The translations under genes and the position numbers were made by a program. This document shows positions 55,345-64,000 of a DNA stretch of 64,000 bases, piece by piece (within the stretch, counting starts at the first letter, position 1; every line of letters starts with the position of its first letter). Location of the stretch: contig NC_081409.1 of assembly GCF_030272615.1 (NCBI RefSeq), forward strand, positions 530,322,291 through 530,386,290. The letters are read 5' to 3'. This DNA comes from Cryptomeria japonica (lineage: Eukaryota > Streptophyta > Pinopsida > Cupressales > Cupressaceae). The notes beneath the pieces are model-generated. The model saw only the letters and a program-made list of their open reading frames with translations, ran no database searches and was not told the origin of the DNA.

Positions 55345-56944
55345 TCACTTTACAGGGGCTAGAGGAAAACCAAGATGATCTACCTCTGCATGAGAAATCC
55401 ATGATGAGTCTTCAACTTGTTTGTCCTTCCACTTCACAAGATACTCTCTGTATTTCTTGCCTCAGGTGCTATGCCCAACTCTACTATCCAAAATGTCTTC
55501 AATTTGGTCTGGTACCCTCTAGGGCATATGTTTCTCCAAGTCTACTACACTATCTTCAGTGAATTTTGCCTCATGTTACTGATGTAGGTCTGTAATATTG
55601 AAAATAGGTGAAATACCCAAGGTATCAGCTAACTCCATATGCATTTCCAAAACTAAATTTCCTCAAGATCCTACAAGGTCCAAACTTCCTCATCTTCAAC
55701 TTTTATAGGTACCAATTGGAAATCTTTCTTTTCTCAGATATACCATCACTTCATCTCCAACTTCAAATTCTTTTTGTCTCCTCTTTTCATCTGCTTTCTC
55801 TTTATACTTATTGTTCATGTCCTTGAAATATTGTTTGACCTGACTATGTATTATCTTCATATGTTTCACAAATACTTCTGCTTCTGCACTCCTTTTATCC
55901 TCATTACTAATACCCCTTATCTTTGATGTCTCTAGGGTGTACTCCAGTAACAATCTCAAAAGGTGTTCTTCTGGTAGTCTCATTCAGTAAATTGTTGTAG
56001 ACAAACTCTACTTGTGTAAGAACCAAGTCCCAACTTCCGGTTTTATCTCCAACTAAGCATCTCAACAAATTTCCCAAACTCCTATTCGCTAATTTTGTCT
56101 GTCCATCAGTCTGTGGGTGAAAAGTAGAACTGAATTTCAAATTTGTCTTCATCTTCTTCCAAAGTGTTCTCCAAAAATATCCAACAAATTTAGTGTCTCT
56201 ATTATAAACTATGCTCTTAGGTAATCCATGTAGTCTCACCACTTCCATGAAAAATAGGTCAGTTATATGCACAACATCTATTATCTTCTTAAAAGGTATG
56301 AAATATGCCGTCTTTGAGAATCTATCCACCACCACAAATATAGCATCATTCCCTATGTGTCTTAGGCAATTCAAGTACGAAACCCATGCTTGTGTCCTCC
56401 CAAGGTCTCTCCAGAACTATCAAAGGTTTATACAATCCAACATTCTGACTGTTACCTTTTGCAAGTTGACAAATTCTATAGCTCTGAACAAATTTCATAA
56501 CATCCTTATGAATCTAAGGCCAAAAGTAATTTTCACTAGACAAAGCTAATGTCTTATCAATACCAAAGTGTCCTTCTAGTCCTCCACTATGCTTCTCTTT
56601 TATCGGGTTTTCCCTCATAGAGCTCTAGGCTATATGCAACTGATTTCCTCTGAACAACATCTCATCTTGAATGAAATAATCTATCCACCTACTCCTATCC
56701 ACCACAACAGGTTCCTTACAAGCTTTCCAATTTTCTACAAAATTAGGTTTATTCTCATACAAGATCTTCAATTCCTCAAAACCCAATACTTCCACACTCA
56801 TCTCTGTCAACAAGTTCCTCCTCCTACTTAGGGCTTCAACAACTTTATTTGACCTACCACTTATATGCTTCAAAACAAAGTATCACTCTGCAATAACTCT
56901 ACCCATCTCATGTGTCTTTGATTCAACTTACCTTGACTATTCAT
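55345..56944 (-). pseudogene. pol: Chromovirus pol: integrase and chromodomain
   Basis: Minus-strand reading from 56944: HISGRSNKVVEALSRRRN (end of RNase H region), zinc-binding part (LEGHFGIDKT..CQLAKGN), integrase core DAIFVVVDRFSKTAYFIPFK (about 56340), HGLPKSIVYNRDTKFVGYFW, FHPQTDGQTKLANRSLGNLL (the catalytic Glu after GQT is Lys here), ETTRRTPFEIVTGVHPRD and RRQKEFEVGDEVMVYLRKE (55750). The chromodomain-like end reads EYLVKWKDKQVEDSSWISHA and stops at 55345-55347. Chromodomains steer such elements to heterochromatin. Many stops. Confidence 0.87.
56741..56944 (-). repeat. 204 bp chromovirus segment, left copy
   Basis: Matches 63531-63734 without gaps, with 8 mismatches in 204 bp by eye. 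Covers YENKPN to the end of the RNase H connection. It flanks LARD-2 on its left. Confidence 0.9.
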
Positions 56945-57243
56945 TGTAGATAGGAATTTGGGAAAACATCAAAGCAATAGATATTAGACTAGCTCAATCA
57001 CAAAAACTAGATTGCAATGATAAGAAATCCTAAAAACATTCAATAGAGATATGAAGACAAGATAATAAAACCAAATGCAAACCATTACAAACGCGAATAT
57101 CTCCTCCATAATTCTCCATTGTCCTTCTTTCTCCTTCAAATTACTTTGTTTGTGGATCTCACCTACAAGTGCAAAATTCAAGTATGGAAGCAAGATTGAC
57201 AAGATGAAATGGCAGCGTAAGGATACTAGAAGCATGATTGATC
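56945..57243 (-). repeat. LARD-2 3' LTR, truncated
   Basis: TGTAGATAGGAATTTGGG.. to ..AGAAGCATGATTGATC, colinear with 62227-62525. Homology stops abruptly at 57243 and internal sequence follows. Confidence 0.88.
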
Positions 57244-57518
57244 TTTTTTTCCTCCTTTTTTTTTTGGATTTTGAATTTTCAATAGAAGATGGACACATGA
57301 TAGGGGATGGAAGAAGGACTCAAACATCTTTTTGTTTTTGGATAGTAGCCTTGAAAAAAAAAAGGACCATGACCTTTAAAAAAATGCTCAAAGACGTTGG
57401 TAGGATAAGGACATGGAAAAAGAGATTAAATTAAGGCTAGGATTTATGCAAAGGATGGGATCAAAGGGATCGAAGGATGGAAAATATGCATTGGATAATG
57501 GATAGGGTATTGGAAGAA

Positions 57519-60455
57519 CTATGCTTGAGTGTATAGAAATGAAGGCAAGATCAACATTGGCACACACCTTGAGGGGTGATGGACTGATGGAGGAAAAATG
57601 GATCTCAGATTGTGAGATTTGGATGGAGGAATAGCTTGGGATTTTGGGACATAAGGGCCCAAAATGGATGAAGAAGGTGATGGAGGAATAGCAACTTTGG
57701 ATGCCAAGTTGGATGTTTCTTTAGGGTTTTGTGCTTCAAGGAGCTGCTAAGGGATCCACATGGTTTTTGATTTTTCATGCTTTTGTGGTTCCTTGGAGTG
57801 CATTGCCAACACAAGGGATTTAGGAACCCATATAGATTTTAACTTTGCTTTATTTTTCTCAGTGGGCCTTTGTGGCCTTTTTGATATTTCTTTTTCTTTA
57901 TAGATCATATTGTTCTTTGTTTTGACATGTCGATTATATTGGACATGTTTTTCCTTGAATACATGTGGATTTCTAGACTTATGACTTTTATACTTGGCAT
58001 CCAAATTGCTTGGAGGGGGAAAGGAATGCATGGATGGATATGAATGAAATGGAGTTCTTTTGGATTGATGAAATTTACTCAAGGATTTGTGTCTTTGTTG
58101 ACCTTGCATAGAGGAAGAAGGGATATAAGGACCAAAGATGGATGGAAGGTGTGATGGGGAAGGGATATGTTTGGATATTGAAGGTATGTTGGATTTAGTA
58201 GGGGTACCCACGTCTTGAGGAATTTCACTGAGGCCATGACCGTTAATATTTTCTTTAACATGAAGGGATTCTTTCTTATGGAGATCTACTCCTTTGCCTT
58301 TATGAATATCTTGACTTGTAGGATACTCTTTTCTTTGGGAAGAAGACGTGAGTCCATTATGAGGTGGATATGATATGAGAGAAATAATGAGATCTTGAAG
58401 TAGATCGGATTGCACCAAAGTGGAAGAACCCATTATACATGTCGAGGGTTCATGAACATCTTGCACTGACATGTTAGAATCATGAAGGGGATTAGGATCA
58501 TGAGGGGGAATAGGATCGTGTAGTGGACATGGTTCAATGACAGGCTCTTCAAGAGATGGAATGGGAGAAATAATGGGATCATCAAAAGAAATGTGATCTT
58601 GGAGTGTATATGGAGCATTAAGACAAGGATATGGAGGAACAAAAGGATCCTGTGGAGGATTTAAAGGAATAATTTGACCTTGACAAGGAGGAAGATCATT
58701 GGAATCCTCTTTAAATGTGCTTTTCCCTTGACTTTCAATGGGATAATCGGAAAGGATGGAAGGGATATCTGGAATGTCAATGGGATTTGAAAGGACATTT
58801 TGTTCATGAAATGGAAGGGGGTCATTTGGGATTGGATGGACTGGGATATCTTGATCTTGCTCGGGGAATGGAGTGTCAATAGGAATTTAGATAGGATGGA
58901 CAAGAATAGGGGAATCATCGTGAGTGTTTGGGAAGATGGGATCCTGATCAATAATTGGATGGGATGATAAGGTTTCAAGATCTTGATCTTGATCTATTTC
59001 AAGACATGTTTCTGCATGCTCTAAATTATCCTCTTGACATGGGGTTGGACTTTGGATATGCATGGGGGATTTTGGCAAGGGATGAATGTTTTGGAATGAA
59101 GGAAATGCTCTTTGAAGATTTGTGATGGATTCTAGCAAGGAATCAGTGCTTGAACATGAGGAAGAGGGACTTCGAACAGGATCCTCTAAAACAGGTAATG
59201 GCAATAAAGTGCATGGTGGCATTGGGTCTTGTATTTCTGAAACATGACAAGGATGGGCATCATGAATTGGATTATCTTGGCAATCAATTATGGATAGCCC
59301 TTGGGTAATTTCATCCTTGGGTGTATTGTTTGATGAGGACAAAATGGAAGGTTCTTGTGAAACTTCTAAAGGTGTAGGGATAGATGCCATTGGAGAGTCA
59401 ATTTGCTTGTAGGGGGATGAGGCATTGCTAGACATAAGTGTATTATTTTGATCTTCCTCAAATAACTCACTTGGTAATTTCCTTAAGATCCTTGCAATAA
59501 AGCCACCTTTCGTTTTAGGTTTTGACATAGTTGTATCTGGAATTTGAACTTGTTTGGCAAAAATTTGGTCTTGGTTTGATGTCATGTTTTGATATTGGAC
59601 TTGGTTCAATTGTTCTGACATGTTTGAAACTTGGGTTGGTGTGTGCTGCAACCTTTGTTTTTGAATGTTTGGTTGTAGTTGTTGACATTGATATTCCACC
59701 ATTGGTTGAACTATTTGTGGATATTGTATAGTTGGTTGGACATATTGTTGAAATTGGACCATTGGTTGTGTTGGTTTTATATGTTGGACCATTGGTTGTG
59801 TCTGTTGGAGCTGTTGAACAATTGGTTGTGATGGTTGAAAATGTGATTGATAGTAAACACCTTCTTGTTCTTGTTGTGAACGCACATAATGTTGTTGCCT
59901 CTTTTCTTGAAATTGTTTCATCGTCTCTATTTGAGAGATGAGAGCTGGTATGTTTGATCATTCGATAAGAGCTTTTACATCAATTGGCTCAATCTTTGGA
60001 TTTCAACCTAGAAATTTTTGAAACATTTTGGACATTTGTGATCTATTCTTCTCAATGTTTTTCACTCTTTGTTCCAAAATCTCCTTTTCTTGAGCTAGTT
60101 TCTCCTCTAGTTTTTGTATTTGGAGACTTGTTTCATCATAAAAAGTTTGATCCAAGTTCTGAGACATGTAGAGATTGGATTGACATGATTGATTTCTCAA
60201 TTGTGATGACATGGCTTCATAACAAGGTTGAGACCTCATTTCAACAAACATGTCACTATGAAATGCAACTAATGGGATTGACAAATGCAACCTAAAAGGA
60301 TGACAATGCAAATTAATGTTTTTGTTGTTTTTCAAGATTTGGACAAAATTTTTGGAATGCAAACCTAATGACTCAACCTTGGGAAGTTGAAATGAAGCCA
60401 AGACCTTAAAGGACAAAGGACCAAATGACAATAGGAAAAATTGACAAAGTCTCAC
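57519..60455 (-). pseudogene. LARD-2 Ser/Pro/Gln-rich ORF, nearly intact
   Basis: One minus-strand frame runs about 980 codons with only a few stops (about 60000, 59950, 58888 and 57750). Parts in order: N-terminal coiled coil (LQIQKLEEKLAQEKEILEQR, VKNIEKNRSQMSKMF); Gln/Pro repeats (QPIVQQLQQTQPMVQHIKP, 59850-59650); TKGGFIARILRKLPSELFEE (about 59490); Ser/Pro/Asp-rich middle with HDPIPPHDPNPLHD (58500); PPHNGLTSS, SIFGPYIPSSSMQGQQRHKS (58130), KRPQRPTEKNKAKLKSIWVP (57860), SSSILGPYVPKS (57660) and HHPSRCVPM near the end. No known domain. The same motif order occurs in LARD-1, which argues for selection on a protein in the past. A structural or adaptor role is a guess. Confidence 0.72.
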
Positions 60456-61239
60456 CTATATGCTTGGATACTAAGATAGGTTTGACAAAAAATGATATTA
60501 ATGAGAGGACAAATTTTAGACAAGGTCAAGACTCCCTAACAACAACTTAGGGTATTATCCAAAGTTTTGATTTTCCAAGTTTGACAAATCAAATTTTTGA
60601 GACTAAATGTAGGAAGGCAATGATTATGACAATGACTTAGGATATGACATGAAAATGATCTAAGGATATGATATGACAAGATGAAGCCAAGACAAGATGA
60701 CAATACAATGATAAGGATATGCAAAGACCAATGACTTGGAATATGCAAAATGCAACCTATGCAAGACCTTATTTTAGCATGACAAGGATAATGCATGAAT
60801 GTCACCTAAATGGAAATCTAGCTTGGATATGACAATGAAATGCAAACTTAGGGAAATGATTTTGGACCTAAGTGCAAAATGAGGACGCTTGCAATGAAAA
60901 GGACTAAAATGCAAGGAGATGACAATGTGCCTTAGGACCTAAGTGGGACTATGCAAAACCTAGCCTAAAGTGACATGAATTTTGAAACAAAGATATTCAA
61001 TGTTTTGACAAGCCATGTTCAAATGTTGGATGAATACTTGGACAAATTTGGACTTTTGTTTGGATCTTTCTTTGAATTGAAGGTTGTTGATTTTGAAAAC
61101 CCAAGTTGATTATGAGCACTTTTTGAAAGTTTTTTTTTTTTTTGATTTAACCTTTGACAATCACGGAAGACAAAATGTTTGTTTGACTTTGACTCAAGAC
61201 AATCAAGCACATTTACAACAAATCCTATGGCTGGCAAGG
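60456..61239 (-). other. LARD-2 spacer
   Basis: A-rich 0.8 kb with many GACAATGA / AGGACCTAAG-type short words (60480-60990), a degenerate simple-sequence region. Small frames here are not credible. Confidence 0.5.
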
Positions 61240-61995
61240 ACAATATCTATTGAATCCTCTAACGAAATACAACACTTAGCTGGATAGCTAGACGCTTGGT
61301 AGCACTGGCTCCCCCTTACAGTGCACTCACTTCTCGAGCATACCAAGCTTCAAGTTCAAGGGGTATCACTTCCCAAGAACTTGCTATCTCTAACTAAAGA
61401 GTACATGAGAGGTGTCTTCGGCATGTGCATATCACAATGCCTGAGCCAACAGATAGAAGGATTTTGGCCTCTAAAAACAAGAGATTCTAGTAAGGGCATC
61501 CGTTCGGGTGGGTATTGATCCGGCGAATAAATCGTCGCAATACCATTCCAGCACTCGTTGTCTACAACTTTCATTGCATCCATAGTTATTTAGAGTGGTT
61601 CGGAAGAGCTGGGCTTTAGCCCGTCACCACTTTGGGTCATTCCCTCTCACCAATGCCCGTGCGAAGTGCCAAGCAAATCAGGAAGCAGGCCCAATTCTAA
61701 GGGTTAAAACATGCAATCAAACTAAAAGAAAACAAAGCATGCATGGTGTTCATTAACCTTTAAGAGACTAAATGTGCAACTACTTTAAAAATCACATGCA
61801 AGATGTTTTAATAAAAGTCTTTGACCGCGTCCTGCATAAGATTTGTTAGTAGTTTCATTCTTAGTCTTCGTCACACATAACGCCAAGGTGTTGCATAGAG
61901 AATTAGTACCAAAGAAAAACTAGAATATAAGAATAGAATGAAAAGAAAGTAATTTGCAAGTAAAAAAACTGGTTTTACCTTTGTTTCTGGCCTTA
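61240..61995 (-). other. LARD-2 leader
   Basis: 61240-61700 is markedly GC-richer than its surroundings (GGCTCCCCCTTACAGTGCAC, CCGTTCGGGTGGGTATTGAT, CCGGCGAATAAATCGTCGC, GCTGGGCTTTAGCCCGTCACC). No ORF of note. The position matches the leaders of LARD-1 and Gypsy-1; direct similarity to those is weak by eye. GGGCTTTAGCCC at 61611-61622 is an inverted repeat. Confidence 0.5.
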
Positions 61996-62119
61996 CACAG
62001 GTGCAAAATGTCTCAACACAGGCACAAAATGCCTTGACATAGGCGCAGAATGCCTTGACATAGGCGCAGATCTCTTTGACATAGGCGCAGATCTCCTTAA
62101 CATAGGCGCAGAAGTGTCC
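61996..62119 (-). repeat. 21 bp tandem repeat, six units
   Basis: Units start at 61996, 62017, 62038, 62059, 62080 and 62101 (last one partial). Consensus CATAGGCGCAGANNNCCTTGA. First units read CACAGG, later ones CATAGG. Located about 100 bp downstream of the PBS in element order. Confidence 0.9.
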
Positions 62120-62205
62120 AGAAAGCCCTGAGTTGCCCTATTTCTTGGGTTTTCACCTACAAATCAGCTCAAAAGCACTCAAAAACATGGTTAAATGGTT
62201 AGTTT

Positions 62206-62221
62206 CACGTCGGGTTCACCA
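62206..62221 (-). promoter_or_regulatory. LARD-2 primer binding site
   Basis: The minus strand reads TGGTGAACCCGACGTG, 5 bp inside the LTR edge at 62227. TGG start; similar to PBSs seen in other plant gypsy elements. The tRNA was not verified. Confidence 0.7.
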
Positions 62222-62226
62222 GAAAA

Positions 62227-63528
62227 TGTAGATAGAAATTTGGAATTCATCAAAGCAAATAGATATTAAACTAGCTCAATCACAAAAACTAGATTGCAAT
62301 GATAAGAAATCCTAAAAACATTCAATAGAGGTATGAAGACAAGATAATCAAACCAAATGCAAACCATTACAAATGTGAATATCTCCTCCATAATTCTCCA
62401 TTTTCCTTCTTTCTCCTTCAAATTACTTTGTTTGTAGATCTCACCTACAAATGCAAAAGCATAGTATGAAAGCAAGATTGACAAGATGAAATGGCAGCGT
62501 AAGGATACTAGAAGCGTGATTGATCCTCTAAAAATGTGATTAGATTCTTTGATTGAAGAAAATCATCCAATTTATAGAGAAATTGGAGAGATGACAAGAT
62601 TAGCATGAAAAGATTTGAAAGGAAATTTCAAATCAAGAATGACAAATATGACAAATTATGACAAGATTGACATTTTCTATGCAAGATTGATTGATTGACA
62701 AAATTATGACAAAATTGACATGAAAGATTGATTGATTGACAAATTATGACAAATTATGACAAAATTGAAATGTCATTCCCATGAAATTAGGGGAAATATT
62801 AGAAAAATTGAAGAAAATAGGAAAAATAGAAATTAGGAATTAGGAGAAATTAGTAAATTGGAAAAATTGAGGAAAAGGATGAAATAGGAATTAGGTAAAT
62901 TAATTAATAGGTTTTCATCCATTAATTAATTCATGAAAAAGACCTAGGACTAAATAAATAGATTTATTTAACCCACCAAGAAGAAGCAAAGGATTAAATG
63001 ATCAAATCATAAAACCCTAGAAATTAGAGGACAAGGAATTAGGTCAAGACAACAAGAAATTAATGTCGATTCAATCATGATTTTGATTGACAAAGGACCA
63101 ATGCTGATAAACGATTAAGATTGGTTGAGAAATTGACCAAGATTGACAAAGAGATCAAATTGATAGGTGCCAATTGATGAGGAACAATGACTAATTGATC
63201 GAAATTGACATGATTGAAAAGGACAACGATCGATGATGAATCAATCACAAAATGACAAGATTGACAAGTTGATAAGGATCAATGACAAATCAATCACAAG
63301 ATGACAAGATTGACAAGAGGACAAGGATCAACCAAAATCATGACTGGAGATTGTTATTGACAAGACCAAATTTGAAAGCGAGAAAAATGAGGAATGTAGA
63401 AGAAGGACTCGATGCTCACAAATGATAAAGACCAAGTGCGCAACATAGAAGAAATGTTAATGTGACACAAGAACCCTAAAATAAGGCAATGCACAAATGT
63501 TAAAGTATGACTCCGCAAGCGTTGACCA
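62227..63528 (-). repeat. LARD-2 5' LTR
   Basis: Starts TGTAGATAGAAATTTGG, about 1.30 kb. The first 299 bp match 56945-57243. 62620-63340 is dominated by GACAA/GATTGACAA words (TTGATTGACAAATTATGACA repeated), a degenerate minisatellite in U3. The end near 63528 (GTTGACCA) is inferred from where the chromovirus duplicate begins. Confidence 0.75.
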
Positions 63529-64000
63529 AAAATCAGGTTTATTCTCATACAAGTTCTTCAATTCCTCAAAACCCAATACTTCCACACTCATCTTTGTCAA
63601 CAAGTTCCTCCTCCTACTCAGGGCTTCAACAACTTTATCTGACCTACCACTTCTATGCTTCAAAAAAAAGTATCACTCTGCAACAACTCTACCCATCTCA
63701 TGTGTCTTTGATTCAACTTACCTTGACTATTCATATATTGTAAAGCTTGATGATCGGTATACAACACAAACTCCTTAGTCAGTAAATAATGTCTCCACTT
63801 CTTCAATGCTTGAATTATTGCATAAAACTCTTGATCATACACATAATATCTTCTCCTTGCATCATTCATTTTTTCACTGAAATAAGCTACTGGTCTTCCC
63901 TCTTGACTTAATACTGCTCCAAGTTCACTCCCACTTGCATCACAATCCACTTGAAATACTTTGCTAAAATTTGATAAAGCTAACATAGGTTGTTCTATCA
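63529..64000 (-). pseudogene. pol: Chromovirus pol: RNase H
   Basis: Minus-strand reading from 63986: LALSNFSKVFQVDCDASGSE, GAVLSQEGRPVAYFSEKMND, YYVYDQEFYAIIQALKKWRH, FVLYTDHQALQYMNSQGKLN, RHMRWVELLQ. The Asp, Glu and Asp of RNase H (DCDAS, DQEFYAI, YTDHQAL) are all kept. Then, after a frameshift near 63660, HRSGRSDKVVEALSRRRNLL runs into the 204 bp duplicate. RT proper lies right of the window. It would join 55345-56944 if LARD-2 and one duplicate copy were absent. Confidence 0.9.

Larger units (their letters stand above)
56945..63528 (-). mobile_element. LARD-2: non-autonomous LTR retrotransposon
   Basis: Minus-strand element: 5' LTR (63528-62227), PBS (62221-62206), 21 bp tandem repeats, leader (61700-61240), spacer, long Ser/Pro/Gln-rich ORF (60455-57519) and a 3' LTR reduced to its last 299 bp (57243-56945). 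No pol. The PPT and U3 of the 3' LTR are deleted. LTR and PBS differ from LARD-1, but the ORF is homologous. Flanked by duplicated chromovirus sequence rather than a 5 bp TSD. Confidence 0.83.

Noticed and set aside
59531-59941. Plus-strand Val/Leu-rich frames
   Set aside because: Antisense shadow of the Gln/Pro-rich part of the LARD-2 ORF.
61996-62119. Possible CRISPR-like array
   Set aside because: Repeats are directly tandem with no spacers, and this is plant DNA.
1-64000. Any host protein-coding gene
   Set aside because: Every frame with recognisable similarity belongs to a retroelement; no intron-exon structure or host-type domain was seen other than the PMD, which lies inside Tat.

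Overview
This 64 kb window is a graveyard of nested plant retrotransposons. I found no host gene, tRNA, rRNA or organelle-derived stretch that I can support. The organism is a land plant with a large, repeat-rich and probably heavily methylated genome. Very long LTRs, abundant Ty1/copia LTRs with a GTGG..CCAC core, Tat-type Ty3/gypsy elements and L1-type LINEs with RNase H suggest a gymnosperm, perhaps a conifer. That placement is inference only.

Layout. 1-8530: minus-strand Ty3/gypsy element (Gypsy-1; gag, leader, PBS, 5' LTR) with a 3.85 kb TG..CA insertion (1542-5390, TSD AAATT). 8531-26032: minus-strand Ty1/copia element (Copia-A). It carries a perfect 348 bp TRIM (9236-9583), a 5'-truncated LINE (LINE-A, 10664-16282), an opposite-orientation solo LTR (17004-18397) and a 3.79 kb TG..CA insertion in its own 5' LTR (21034-24825, TSD ATTAG). 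26033-27670: 5' end of a second copia element (Copia-B) into whose gag Copia-A inserted. 27671-54107: plus-strand Tat-lineage Ty3/gypsy element (RT, two RNase H domains, integrase, antisense plant-mobile-domain ORF, 3' LTR). It is split by a near full-length LINE (LINE-B, 30559-46973, 17 bp TSD), itself split by a non-autonomous LTR element (LARD-1, 33615-41869, TSD CTTTC). 54115 to about 55335: copia solo LTR. 55345-64000: minus-strand chromovirus broken by a second LARD (LARD-2, 56945-63528), which is flanked by a 204 bp duplication.

Relative order: Tat and Copia-B sequence are oldest. Copia-A entered Copia-B. LINE-A, the TRIM, Gypsy-1 and two solo LTRs entered Copia-A. LINE-B entered Tat and LARD-1 entered LINE-B. 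Nearly every coding region is broken by single stop codons, many of them CTAG where a relative has CTGG, a pattern expected from loss of methylated cytosine at CHG sites.

Most unusual content: (1) both LINE copies carry a third ORF of roughly 560-575 codons downstream of RNase H, with a conserved globular N-terminal region and a charged coiled-coil C-terminus; (2) two LARDs with different LTRs and PBSs encode the same long Ser/Pro-rich protein; (3) LARD-1 and Gypsy-1 share a leader sequence, LARD-2 has its own GC-richer leader at the same place, and all three carry short repeats just after the PBS, as if one autonomous family mobilises the others; (4) a hairpin overlaps the polypurine tract of LARD-1.
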